Assembly (NCBI GenBank): GCA_035578175.1
Contig: JAQMRL010000002.1
Coordinates: forward strand, 79,951,325-80,015,324
Direction of reading: 5' to 3'
Length of the DNA stretch: 64,000 nt
Source: Catonia carolina
Lineage: Eukaryota; Arthropoda; Insecta; Hemiptera; Achilidae
The notes under the pieces are model-generated. The model did not search any database. It worked only from the letters and a program-made list of their open reading frames with translations, and was not told where the DNA came from. A program made the translations under genes and the position numbers. This document shows positions 15,212 through 26,709 of this stretch, piece by piece (the stretch's first letter is position 1; the number at the start of each line of letters is the position of its first letter).

Positions 15212-16010
15212 AAACAATAAAAATGTTGAGATTCGCCGATGATATAGTAGTATTAGCCGAGGCAAAGAATGAACTAGAGGATGCCTTAAATGGAATGGAT
15301 GAGATCTTGAGGAAGGATTACTTCATGAAAATTAATAAGAACAAAACGAAAGTGTTGTGCAGCAGCAAGAGTGGTTTAGAAGAGATGGGAAATTTAAAAG
15401 TAGGCAACGAGAACATACAGGAAGTCAGGGAATTCTGCTATCTAGGGAGTAAAATAACAAAGGATGGTAGAAGCACAAGTGATATCAAGAGTAGAATTGC
15501 TCAAGCTAGAAAAGCCTTTGAAATGAAAAACAGCTTACTGACTACAAACATTGATTTACAGATTAGGAAAAATTTCTTAAAACATTACGTTTGGAGTGTA
15601 GCATTATACGGAAGTGAAACGTGGGTGATAGGGGCTGTAGAAAGGAAGAGGATAGAAGCTTTTGAAATGTGGTGTTATAGGAAAATGTTAAAGATTAGGT
15701 GGGTGGACAAAATAAGTAATTTAGAGGTTCTTAGGCGAGTGGATGAAAAAAGAAGTATATGGAAGCATCTTACCACAAGAAGGGATAGGCTAGTGGGGCA
15801 TATCCTAAGACATCCAGGTATTGGGCTATCAATAATGGAGGGTAACATTGAGGGAGTAAATTGTAGAGGGAGGCAAAGATTAGAATATATAAAGCAAATT
15901 ACAAAAGATGTAGGGTGTTACAGGTATGTAGATATGAAACGACTTGCGCAAGATAGAACAGGTTGGAGAACTGCATCAAACCAGTCGAGAGACTGATGAC
16001 AAAAAAAAAA
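15212..16010 (+). mobile_element. 5'-truncated LINE insertion with 12-bp target duplication
   Basis: ATGAATATATAG occurs at 15200-15211 and 16011-16022, flanking a reverse transcriptase fragment that ends in a run of about ten A. This is the classical signature of target-primed reverse transcription. The 3' UTR is almost absent (only GATGAC and the A-run follow), as in RTE-type LINEs. Confidence 0.85.
15223..15996 (+). pseudogene. Non-LTR retrotransposon reverse transcriptase, C-terminal fragment (257 aa)
   Basis: The fragment begins within the RT active site (LRFADDIVVLAE, the FADD box) and continues through the thumb region (FCYLGSKITKDGRS, then LYGSETW) to the natural stop, TGA at 15994. 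The endonuclease domain and RT fingers are missing because of 5' truncation. The remaining frame has no stop, so the insertion is young. The clade was not determined; the segment resembles RTE/CR1-type insect elements. Confidence 0.75.
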
Positions 16011-16126
16011 ATGAATATATAGGAAGGAAAGTATTGTTTTCATGTCGATTTTTCGAAATTGAGTTTTCACCGGATCTATACGTTTTCAGACCCTCTGAAC
16101 CCACACAAACATGTTTTTAGCGATTG

Positions 16127-16165
<39 letters not shown>

Positions 16166-16930
16166 CAGAATATCTCAAGAACGGAACATCGTACGAACTT
16201 GAAACTTAAGTTACATATCACTACCGAACCCGACACGAACATTTTCATCAAAATCGGTCAACCGGAAGTAGTAGTTTATTCGTATAATTTTTTACTTTTT
16301 TGCGATTTTCTCAAAAACTAGTCCTACGAATTTTTTAAAATCAACTGGTTTACTACATTTTTTATGCTCTACAATATAGGGTAGGCGCCATGTTTGCTGA
16401 AATTCTGCTTGAGGCTGTTTTTACGTAAAAACATTTTCTTTCTAAGATTGCGGCTTTAATATGCATTTTAGCGCAAAACGTTATATTATAAAAGTTGTAG
16501 AGAATGTAAAATTCTACAACTTTTATTTCAAACATTTTTTTGGATAACGCTTAGTTTAGCGGTAATTTGCGATTTTCTGTTTTTTTTTCTCACGAAAACG
16601 TGAGAAAAATCGATTTTTTTAACATTTCGGTCTTAGTATGCATTTTACGACAAAAGTGTATATAATTAAATTTATAGAAAATTAAAAGGTCTACAACTTT
16701 TGTTTAAAGCATTTGTCTCTACAGAGCGTAGTTTAGCGTGAAAGCGTGATTTTCCGTATTTTTAAGCCAAACTGAGTTCGATTGTCATTTTGCGTCATTC
16801 ACTCATGATTAAAATAAGGTTATGTTTTTGAGGTTAGTTTTTGTTTATTTCTAATATTTTATTAATAATGTTAGGTTTATTATTAATTATTTGCATTGGC
16901 AAGAGAAAGTTGTGTGTGTTTCACACCAGA

Positions 16931-18101
16931 TTTTTTTTAACGGTATAGTTTTCCTTTTGCAATCAGTTAATAAATACAATAACTTTAAGCAAATATGAGA
17001 AAATCTGAGTAATGTCCTTAGTATTAAAACACAAACGACACTCAGTAGTGAGTTTGAAAAAGACCAAACTGTGAAGAAACAAAAATATATCTATACAAAA
17101 TCAAACTTGATGAACCGTGAATCAACATCCCGAAACACAAAGTGTTGAAGTTGGAGATGACAATGCGATGGTAGAGATGAAAACGACGCCAATTATGAGA
17201 TGCCGATGATTAGGAGTTGAAGTAGAAAAGATAAAAAAAAAATTAAAAAAAATTTAAATGACTAACAAAATCGTAGAGGTAAGTCTAATGGTTTAAAGCG
17301 TTTCAGTCTGTGAGTATCTTCGCTGTTGTCAAGGAGGCTAATCGCTAATGGATTCTGATGGTTATGCCAATGTTAAATTTGCTAGTTTTAGAAAAATTTT
17401 TAAAGGATTGGTAAAAGATTGGGAAATTAAACTTTACACACCATAGGTTTCGGGTTTCTTCTCGAGCTACTGCATTTTTTAATTTTAATCTTTGGACCAT
17501 GCAATTTTTTTTAAATATTTCGAATAGCATAAAATTTTTACAAATTGTTTTCTACGTTTATTGCGTATTACTAATTTTTGGAGCACCTGACGAAGTCATA
17601 AAAATGTCGGTATATGTAAATATAAAAGATATAAAACTAAATATATAAAGGATAAAAAAACTGGTAAAATTTTCAACCTGGTAGGTTTACTGGTTTCTGA
17701 GAAAAATGTACCTAGTGTTAAAAATCTAAATTTACGGAAAAACGCAAGAAACAAGAAGGCATAAATCAAAAAACAAAATGTGCAAAAACAAGTAAATTTT
17801 CATCAACAGTTGTTTAGAAAGCTGAACCAACAGCTGAGAATACAAAATACAGTAATGAAGATATTTTAAAAACTAAAATTCTTTTTGCACTAAAACGAGC
17901 AGTATAAAATTATGAAAAATATTAGTTCTTCGTAACATTACAATTTTTCTATGTAAACTTGATAATAACTTAATTTTTTCATTAAAAATATTTTTTGACG
18001 TAATTTAATGTTTTTTCTGGTAGATCTAGAGCTAAACTATTGAAAAACATAAAAAACGAAAAAATCGGAGTTTTCAGTTAAAATCGTTGTGCCATCTCCC
18101 C
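16931..18101. other. AT-rich interior of TTAA element, no gene seen
   Basis: Contains only short chance ORFs. No repeat family or RNA gene was recognised here. Confidence 0.5.
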
Positions 18102-18176
18102 TTAAATGTAGAAGGAAGATGTTATATATACTGTGGACAATTTTTAACTGGCACAACTCTTGCTCTACGTGTACAC

Positions 18177-18576
18177 ACAGTTCCGCATAAAGTATGTCCA
18201 TAACCTATTCTTTCAACAAAATCTACAAATTTTAATAAACGGAAATGCCTCATACAACCTTATTACAATGAACAAACTTACAAATAATTATTTCATTTTA
18301 AAATATAAATTTAATTTGTCCCAGTAAAAATTTAAATTATAAATTACAAGAACTAAACTGCAAAAACTCACTAAACTGTACTTTACAGACGCTCACAACT
18401 AATTAAACAAATTGGTCTGGATATATTTTATTATAATGAACAGAAAATCATATACGAAAATCTGGTGTGAAACACTCACACAACTTTCTCTTGGCAATGC
18501 AAATGATTAATAATAAACCTAACATTATTAATAAAATATTAGAAATAAACAAAAACTAACCTCAAAAACGTTTAAG
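18177..18576. repeat. 400-bp inverted repeat, left arm
   Basis: Reverse complement of 20391-20790 with very high identity, starting ACAGTTCCGCATAAAG and running into the 3' end of a HINE-like copy. The arms enclose about 1.8 kb. Confidence 0.85.
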
Positions 18577-19370
18577 TTTGGCTTAAAAATACGGAAAATC
18601 ACGCTTTCACGCTAAACTAGGCTCTGTAAAGAAAAATGCTCTAAACAAAAGTTGTAGATCTTTTAATTTTCTATAACTTTTATTATATACACTTTTGTCG
18701 TAAAATGCATACTAAGACCGAAATGTTAAAAAAATCGATTTTTCTCACGTTTTCGTGAGAAAAAAAACAGAAAATCGCAAATTACCGCTAAACTAAGCGT
18801 TATACAAAAAAATGTTTGAAACAGAAGTTGTAGGTTTTTAAATTCTCTACAACTTTTATTATATAAGTTTTTGCGCTAAAATTTATATTAAAGCCGTAAT
18901 CTTAAAAAAAACAACGTTTTTACGTGAAAACAGCCTCACCGAGAATTTCAGCAAACATGGCGCCTACCCTATCTTGTAGAGAATAAAAAATTGAGTAAAA
19001 TAAGCGATTTTAAAAAAAATCGTAGGACCAGTTTTTGAGAAAATCGCAAAAAACTGAAAAATTATACGAATAAACTAAGTTACTACTACTTCCGGTTGAC
19101 CGATTTTGATGAAAATGTTCGTGTCGCGTCCGGTAGTGGTATGTAACTTAAGTTTCAAGTTTCAAGTTCGTACGATGTTCCGTTCTTGAGATATTCTGTT
19201 CACACACAGACACACAGACACACAGACACACACACAGACCAATCGCTAAAAACATGTTTTTTGGGTTCAGGGGGTCTGAAAACGTGTAAATCAGTTGAAA
19301 ACTCGATTTCTTAAAATCGACATGAAAACAATACTTTCCTTCCTATATATTCATATAGGCAAGAGAAAGT
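18461..19370 (-). mobile_element. HINE/Helentron-like repeat, copy 2
   Basis: Minus-oriented, nearly complete copy running from TCTGGTGTGAAACACTCACAC to GGCAAGAGAAAGT. The microsatellite is present as CACACAGACACACAG (19201-19238). A short deletion near 18570 removes the sequence around the usual CATGATTAAAATAAGG. Confidence 0.75.
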
Positions 19371-19711
19371 AAAAACAAAATATTAGTCACATCATTATGT
19401 CGGACAAATTATTATTAATAACAAGAGTGAAAACAAAGCGTAGTGACAGTGCGTGAGTCGCACATGACAGTAGCGATTGTATAATTTTGTGATTGTACCG
19501 TAGTCGCATGGCAAGGGGCGAAGAGTGGTGGAGTAGATAAACATTGAAGCTGCTTGTGCCAATTCAAAATGTCTAAGGTGTACAAAACTGGTGTTTTTAG
19601 CACCGGTGACGTCATTTGCTAGTGACGGTATGTACTCATAACGGCCGGTCATGCGCGTGACCCCTACCATCTCTCCTATTTAGCGTGATATAATCCATGT
19701 TATATCCCATG

Positions 19712-19712
<1 letters not shown>
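19371..19712. other. Unique-looking segment, no gene seen
   Basis: Slightly GC-richer than its surroundings. It has a chance minus-strand ORF (19395-19670) with no recognisable domain. Confidence 0.5.

Positions 19713-19748
<36 letters not shown>
19713..19748. repeat. (TA)n microsatellite
   Basis: About 17 TA units directly abut the end of the SINE-like repeat at 19749. Confidence 0.9.
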
Positions 19749-19749
<1 letters not shown>

Positions 19750-20147
19750 TGCCCATAACAGACAGGTGGAGTGTCAGATTTTTTACACTCAATCTGTTCG
19801 TTGCAGGGCTAAAATAAATAGTTCTGTTTCTTAACACATGGCCAGCCAATTAAATGACTGAATCATTTAAGAACAGAAGAGGTAGAGGTGTACTGTGACA
19901 CTAATCAGAGTTATCTCCTCTGAAAGTAATGAATTTTATTATACAGCCAGACCCTGTGGTGAATGAAGTGAAGGTGTCATTTGCAGAGTGGAAAATATAT
20001 GCTTTTCAGAGGGCCCGGCATGCTGATAGGAATACTTTTCCACTCGGTGAGGAAGGCAAAGGTAAACCACCTCACTCCTCGTTTTACTTAGTAAAACCTC
20101 TACAGGTTCAAACCAGCCTACAGGCTGATAACCTAAATAACAACAAC
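19749..20147 (-). mobile_element. SINE-like repeat, copy 1 (minus)
   Basis: Runs in reverse from GTTGTTGTTTAGG near 20147 to TTATGGGCAG at 19749. Contains GGCTGGTTTGAACC (a B-box-like motif) and GAGTGAGGTGGTTTACC. Other copies are at 54315-54708 and 59727-60121. Confidence 0.6.
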
Positions 20148-20148
20148 C

Positions 20149-20358
20149 CATGTTTAGGTTATCACCCGAAGGGCTGGTTTGAACCTGTAGAGGTTTTACT
20201 AAGTAAAACGAGAAGTGAGGTGGTTTACCATTGGGTTCTTTACTGAGTTAAAAAGTATGCTTATCAGCATGCCAGGCCCTCTGAAAAGCACATATTTTCT
20301 ACTCTGCGAATGCCACCTTCATTTCATTCACCATAGGATCGTACTGAATAATATAATG
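20149..20358 (+). mobile_element. SINE-like repeat, copy 2 (plus, truncated)
   Basis: Head-to-head with copy 1, forming an inverted pair of about 200-bp arms. The terminal part of the repeat is missing. Confidence 0.6.
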
Positions 20359-20390
20359 AAATAAAATAATAATAATAAAGCTAATAATAA

Positions 20391-20790
20391 CTTAAACGTT
20401 TTTGAGGTTAGTTTTTGTTTATTTCTAATATTTTATTAATAATGTTAGGTTTATTATTAATCATTTGCATTGCCAAGAGAAAGTTGTGTGAGTGTTTCAC
20501 ACCAGATTTTCGTATATGATTTTCTGTTCATTATAATAAAATATATCCAGACCAATTTGTTTAATTAGTTGTGAGCGTCTGTAAAGTACAGTTTAGTGAG
20601 TTTTTGCAGTTTAGTTCTTGTAATTTATAATTTAAATTTTTACTGGGACAAATTAAATTTATATTTTAAAATGAAATAATTATTTGTAAGTTTGTTCATT
20701 GTAATAAGGTTGTATGAGGCATTTCCGTTTATTAAAATTTGTAGATTTTGTTGAAAGAATAGGTTATGGACATACTTTATGCGGAACTGT
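20391..20790. repeat. 400-bp inverted repeat, right arm
   Basis: Partner of 18177-18576. Its first about 115 bp are the 3' end of a plus-strand HINE-like copy (to 20506); the rest is AT-rich non-coding sequence shared by both arms. Confidence 0.85.
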
Positions 20791-22165
20791 ACGATAGATT
20801 GACAAGTTAAATTTAATTAACGAGAAAACTAGACGTTTGTCATAAAGTTTGAAACTAATTTGTAATCATAAATTAACAAATTATTTAATTAATAAAACTG
20901 AACACATCTGTTTCCTTTATACAGAATTGTGTCAAAATAAATGAGTAAAGAAAAGAAAGCACATCTGCGGATGAGTTTATTTCACTTAGGGACACATCCT
21001 AATCACCATCGTCCTTTCCAACTGCCCTTTTATATAAAAGACTTACGCCCCACAGGAAGCAATAGTCAATGATCTGAAGGAAAACTTTTCAAATTTCATT
21101 TTTACTCCGTTCAGCCATGAAGATGACAACGTGATGAAATTTATCTAAAACTTTTTCCGTTGCTGTTTGGTCAAATAAATTGAGATACGACTATAAAAGA
21201 AAAGTACAATTGTTCATCCAACACAGTACCAAAAATGTTATACAATGAACCATGTAAATGATTTTTCCACACTCTTTTATTATTTCAATCTAATATGTGC
21301 CGTTATGGAAGGGAATTTCTTGTAAAATATTAAAACTAATGAAATTTTTATAAATCCATTCTCAGTTTGGGTACGACTAATTCATTGCTAAAAAATGTGT
21401 TATATATTTTTATTTTTTAAATAATTAAAATCTATAACGGCATTGCATGATCCTTTTTTAACTCAAACTAAAACCTTGTTTTTCTTCTGTGTCCTGCTCT
21501 ATGGCATTTTTGTTCTGCGGCAACAACCGCTTTTCTATCAGATTTAGTATATCCGCCTTTTCTTGTGGCGAGATACGAAGTACTTTTATTATTATTACTT
21601 GGTAAACCTAAAGCTTATAAAACATTGTCTGCTATAGTTTTAGTCATTAAATGTAACTACTTCATCATACGCTTTTACTTCGTCCAGCCCTAAGGAGGCC
21701 GCAACCACCTACCAACCAAAAACCCGCCGCCTGGCCACTTGATCCGACATCAGCAAAGAACCCTCCACTTCTCTCGGAACTGTTTATGCAATACTACAAG
21801 GGAAATGTCGGGTTAAAAAATTTACATACTGTCAGGGGGGCGTGGAAGGGAACCGTAGCTTAAATCCCTCTCGCTTTAGTTTTAGTTTTTGAAACAGCTT
21901 ACCTAACCGTTTTCCCACATGGTCTGCACATTCTAATTTTAACCTTCATATCTATGGTTTTCTTTGCAACACTGATAAGAGAGCGACATGACAGAGGTTA
22001 AACCCTCTGAGTGCATAGGAAACACTCTGCTTGGTTTTTTAGACTGCCGAATTTACCCCATGCAACATTTTCAATTCTGTTTTCTAGAAGAAGAAATAAT
22101 TTGTTTTACAAAATTTTGTATTGGTATCAATTGTTTAGAAAATAGTATATTTCTTTAAAAAAAAA
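20791..22165. other. AT-rich sequence, no gene seen
   Basis: No coherent ORF. A somewhat GC-richer patch near 21680-21860 may be an old transposon fragment, but I cannot assign it. Confidence 0.4.
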
Positions 22166-22570
22166 TCTGGTGTGGAACACTCACACGACTTTCTCTTGCC
22201 AATGCAAATAATGAACAACATAACCTAAGTAATAAAACATTAGAAATAAACAAAAAACTAACTTCAAAAACATAACCTAACTTTAATCATGAGTGAATGA
22301 TGCAACCAACCTTATTTGGCTAAATAATAAGGAAAATCACTTTTTGACGCTAACGTACGGTCTTCAGAGAAAAATCCTTGAAATAATAGTTGTAGATATT
22401 TTACTTTCCTATAAACTTTATTATATATGCATTTTTGCCATAAAATGCTACGCCCTAATCACGGCATGATACTACGGCCTAAATCTTAAAAATCGGTTTT
22501 TTACGGATTTCATGAAAAAAAAACAGAAAATCATTAATTACCGCTAACCAAGCGTTATAAAAACAATGTC
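22166..22570 (-). mobile_element. HINE-like repeat, copy 3 (minus, 3' part)
   Basis: Begins TCTGGTGTGGAACACTCACAC, then CTTTCTCTTGCCAATGCAAAT, and continues to about ACCGCTAACCAAGCGTTAT before homology fades. More diverged than the other copies. Confidence 0.65.
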
Positions 22571-23804
22571 TTTAAAAAAAAATTCAATTTAAATAAATTA
22601 TAATATATTTTTGTTAGATTATTACTTTTATTTCTAAGCGCTTTAGTAAAATAAAACCTCCTACAATAGAAACATTTTGCGTATATACTATTTATGTTTT
22701 GCCTAAAATGCACTTAACAGAAAATATTAGTTTTCATTCGAAAATATTCTAAATTTATTAAAAAATTAGTTATCCACATTTTAGTAGACTTAAAGATAAA
22801 TCTTACATATGTCACTATTAAATACGTATGTAAGTAGATAAAATAAAATTTCGTTGTTACTGAACAAAAATAACACTGAAAATTTCATACAACGTAAAAT
22901 TGCACTGGGATTTAAACTGACAGTTGACTTATTCTGAACATGCTCTTCCTAACTCTCGGTGATCAGCTGAAACAACTTTACCGACTCGTCTCAAACGTTA
23001 AACACTATCGCTTTTCATAGATATTGTATAATATTCCAACACTCACCACAAATCTTCGTTGACTTGTTCTAACTAAATTTATGATATAACCTACAATTGT
23101 AGTTGTTCCACTGCATGTAGTTCGAATCTAACGATTTCAACCCGAGACATCGTGATATACATAAGTGATACGCCTTCGTAATTTCCAAGAAACCATTTCA
23201 TTCTATCTTCGAAGAAATATATAAATATATTTACATGTAGAACCATTATTTAAGACATAATAATATATATTCGATAAAAATAAAAAAGTTTTAACCACAT
23301 ATATATTATCTCTGTTCTAGATAATGAGATTCTCCCATGATGTCTTCCTTGACGTCTACATTAAAGTTAGATAAAAGTGCAGTAAACTAAATAACTTACA
23401 TTGCTGTCATTTTTATGTTACTGAATTAAACTTAAAAATATTAAAATAGAACAGTTAAAAAGACCATAGCTCAAAACACGATATTAAATTATGAATTCCA
23501 ATAATATTACAAACTTTAATTTTCTCAGATAAAATTATTTAAAAATACATCCTACCTAGAATGCTGTATCGCGTAGCTCAAATTTTTGGTTCAACACCCG
23601 GATAAGATGTGGTAATAACTTCTCTTTGTTACATTATATGTAGCATGTACATGTTGCATTACGAAACTGGCCAGCCCGTTAGTGTAGTGTCTTGTACTAT
23701 CAAATTAGACATTCATTATAAACATTTTGCTATAAATCTTCTCGACGAAAATATTGAAAACAAAGACTCAAAAAGGCGAAAATATTAGCTTTATTTTTGT
23801 TTTT
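22571..23804. other. AT-rich sequence, no gene seen
   Basis: Nothing recognisable; lies between a HINE fragment and the broken end of the left retroelement copy. Confidence 0.4.
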
Positions 23805-24683
23805 GACGGTTTTTGTTTTGTGAACTTAATTTTTTTGCTGGAATACGAAAGGTGGTAGCAAATGGTTTAAGTACACTGTGGTAACAGATAGTAGATAACA
23901 GGTTTTTTTTGAGTCTGGGCACTATCACTGTAAAACGGAAAATTTGATGTACATACGACTCTTTGTATACTAAAACAGAAGAAACGAGAGTATGTTATTT
24001 TATGTTGAAATTATTTAAAAAAATCACAATTGAACTGGGATTTCAAAAACAACGTTGCTACTCTACGGAGTTATTTTTTTTCTGCGATTTATATCATATC
24101 TAATTCAAAGGGGTGTTGTAGTTTCAAAAAATTTGTCCTGGTTGCATCTTGGTTCTGTCATTACCCATAAATTCTAAAAATAAATAATCCAAAACTGTCC
24201 TTTGAGGAAATCTTATCGGAACAGCAAATCTAAACCTAAATCTAACAAAATTCGAATCATAACTTATCAAAAACAAATTCTAAATAGAAGAAATTCTGTT
24301 ATTCTTCAAAGCAAAACTGAAACGGGGCACACCAGCCTTCTCTCTTTGGCTAATGCTACCTACGCCACAGATATTAAAACAACTAAAATCTAAAAAGAAA
24401 AAAAAACTTAAACCAATTATAACTTAGCTAACTAACGTAGTCTACCCTTTTAAAACGTAACATAACTGCAAGAACTCCTTTTATTATATAGTTGCCGTAA
24501 ACAAAATTCGTCAACCAAACCTATTTAGAAAAACCAAAAACAAGGAAAGGCAACCTAGGCTAAAAGTGTTATTAAACTAACTTAAGTTAATAACCGAAAC
24601 CATACATTCATAAACCATCTGAAAACAAAAAAAAATCATTCTGAGATCCACCTGTAAATACAATACTGCACCAAAATCCATCT

Positions 24684-24908
24684 CTACAAATGATGCTTAA
24701 AACTTACGTTCAAAAACCAATTCATAACTACAACTGAAAGGAAAACCGAAAATAAAAAAAACCTAAAGATAAACTGTGACAACCGAAAATATGTCAACAA
24801 AACCAAGCCTGACTTAGCCGCAAAACAAATTGATAATAATAAACAAAAGAAAAGCGTAATAACCTTATGCCAAACACTATCGATACGAAACCATCTAAAA
24901 TTTAACAT
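24684..24908 (-). CDS. Small hydrophobic ORF in pol-env spacer, left copy
   Basis: 74 codons encoding a Phe/Leu-rich hydrophobic peptide that could span a membrane. It is also present at 40343-40567, but the two copies are too similar for this to show selection. May be fortuitous. Confidence 0.15.
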   Translation of the reverse strand: MLNFRWFRIDSVWHKVITLFFCLLLSICFAAKSGLVLLTYFRLSQFIFRFFLFSVFLSVVVMNWFLNVSFKHHL

Positions 24909-26709
24909 ACTGTCCAGTTCAAAACCTGCTGAAGAAAACCCAATCTAAAACCTTACTGCAAAAATAAAACTCCTGAACTTGAAATCCAACACAAACAAAT
25001 TTACAACATACAAAGACCAGCTCTTGATAAACAAAATCCTTCACAATCCAAAAATCCATTTACATTGTAGGGTTAAATAAAGTAAACAAAAAAAATTCAA
25101 AGGGATGTCTTAGCAAAGAATCAGTGATAAAACGAAATATCAAAACTTGACAAAGGGTTAGAGCGGTAAGAACCCTTCGTGCAATAACCAAAAATCGAAT
25201 TGTGGGGGGGGGGAACGTCCTAGTAATAAGTAAACAAAAGAGAAAAAAAATGTGTAGTTAATGGAAAAAAAAAACACAGGGGCACAAACAAAATATTCCA
25301 CTATCCAGCCGTCGACCTAACGGGAGATTTTCTGTCGAACTTATCCTGGAAAGCGACCATGCATACCGGCCAGGTACTATCCGACTAAAACAGTGACTGC
25401 CTGCTAGCCGTACGCAACAGACCGCAGATCAGCCCCGTACGAAAATCATGGGGGAAAAGAAATTTTGAGGTTCTGAGATGGATGAAACTCGTCGATGGTT
25501 GTCCACGATCACTTATCAAGACTTCGATCTTTCCACTCTCAACCAACATTCAAAGGCTCCAATCACTCGCTACACTCATTCAAACCATTCGAGCCCATTC
25601 ATACCAAAAATCTGGTCCAGAAAAGATAACGGGTCCCTCTAACTGATCTCAACCAAAACAAAACCGCGACTGCTTTACCGGAACTGTACGAAGGGTACCT
25701 CCACACCCTATCATAGGCTCCGATAAACAATCCAAATGGAGGAAAGGAAAAGGAAGGTCGGTTAAGCTAACAACCAGAAGTGAAATTTAGTAACTGAAAC
25801 ACGGATTGGGCGGACGATATGAACTCTCTCATAAAATAATCATAAACTCCAAAAATCAACATCAAATACTCATTAAACTCCAAACTGTAGGGCAGCACGT
25901 TATCTATAGCGCTACCCTAAAATTAATCTGTATTATAACTGTAAATAAAAAAAGTTCACACATGTGAGTAACTGGTGTGAAACAACTTAATTGTGAGTCA
26001 CACTGTATTGCACTGACCGGCTAAAACGCTCCTAAAATGAAACTGAAAAAAAAATATACCCTATGTCCTAACTCTAGCAATCAAGGAAACAGTCCAAAAC
26101 TTAAATCCTTTTAAAACAAAAACTTTAACACATTCCAAAATATCGATTACCTATAATTATTAATTGGCAAGGCTACATGAAATTCGGCTATCTGAAATTG
26201 TAACACCATCGAAAAATAAAAACTCTTGTGGGTAGACAGAAACCAAAGATTTTATGCAACTGAGTATTTCAAACAAAAATTAGAGAAAATAATATCTGTT
26301 AAGTGATAGTTTAACCTAATTGTTCTTCACACAAACGTAATATATCTTGTTGAATTAATAAAGTCCTAAGCTATAAAAATCGAATGAAGTGAGAGGAAAA
26401 AAAATTATTTGCAGGAAATATCTCCACACCCTTGTAAATGGATGAGTATTCTTCTGTACACATGTAAAAAAAATAAACAAATAATATAGGTAACTTAAAC
26501 AATAATCTATCATATCAGAGTAACTTCATATCATAGTAACATCTGGAAACAAAACACAAGACATGGTTCTATTTACAAAGAAAATTTGAAACACATAATG
26601 AAAAAATAATAAACACAATGACACACATAACTTAAGTATTGAAATAATCTTGAAAATGATGTAACAAAGTTATTTAATTTTATGTGGTTTTGAAAATCAA
26701 TACGTAGAT

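Larger units (their letters stand above)
15184..16930 (+). mobile_element. HINE/Helentron-like repeat, copy 1 (interrupted)
   Basis: Begins ACTTTCTCTTGCC, carries a (GT)n tract (16131-16162), and ends GGCAAGAGAAAGT followed by a GTGTG...CACAC hairpin and CCAGA. The ends are inverted copies of each other. Internal hairpins (TGTTTTTACGTAAAAACA; CTCACG-AAAA-CGTGAG) are typical of all copies. About 0.8 kb is a LINE insertion (15212-16010). Confidence 0.7.
15142..18105. mobile_element. TTAA-flanked piggyBac-like non-autonomous element, hosting nested insertions
   Basis: TTAA plus GGGGAGA at 15142-15152 is mirrored by TCTCCCC plus TTAA at 18095-18105, giving the TTAA target duplication and short inverted ends expected of the piggyBac superfamily. 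No transposase is encoded. A HINE-like repeat (15184-16930) with its own LINE insertion sits near the left end. The remaining internal sequence (16931-18101) is AT-rich and has no gene. The termini beyond 7 bp match only weakly, so the call is tentative. Confidence 0.45.

Noticed and set aside
19929..20246. ORFs in the head-to-head SINE-like pair
   Set aside because: Both strands give mirror-image peptides from the inverted repeat; no protein family.
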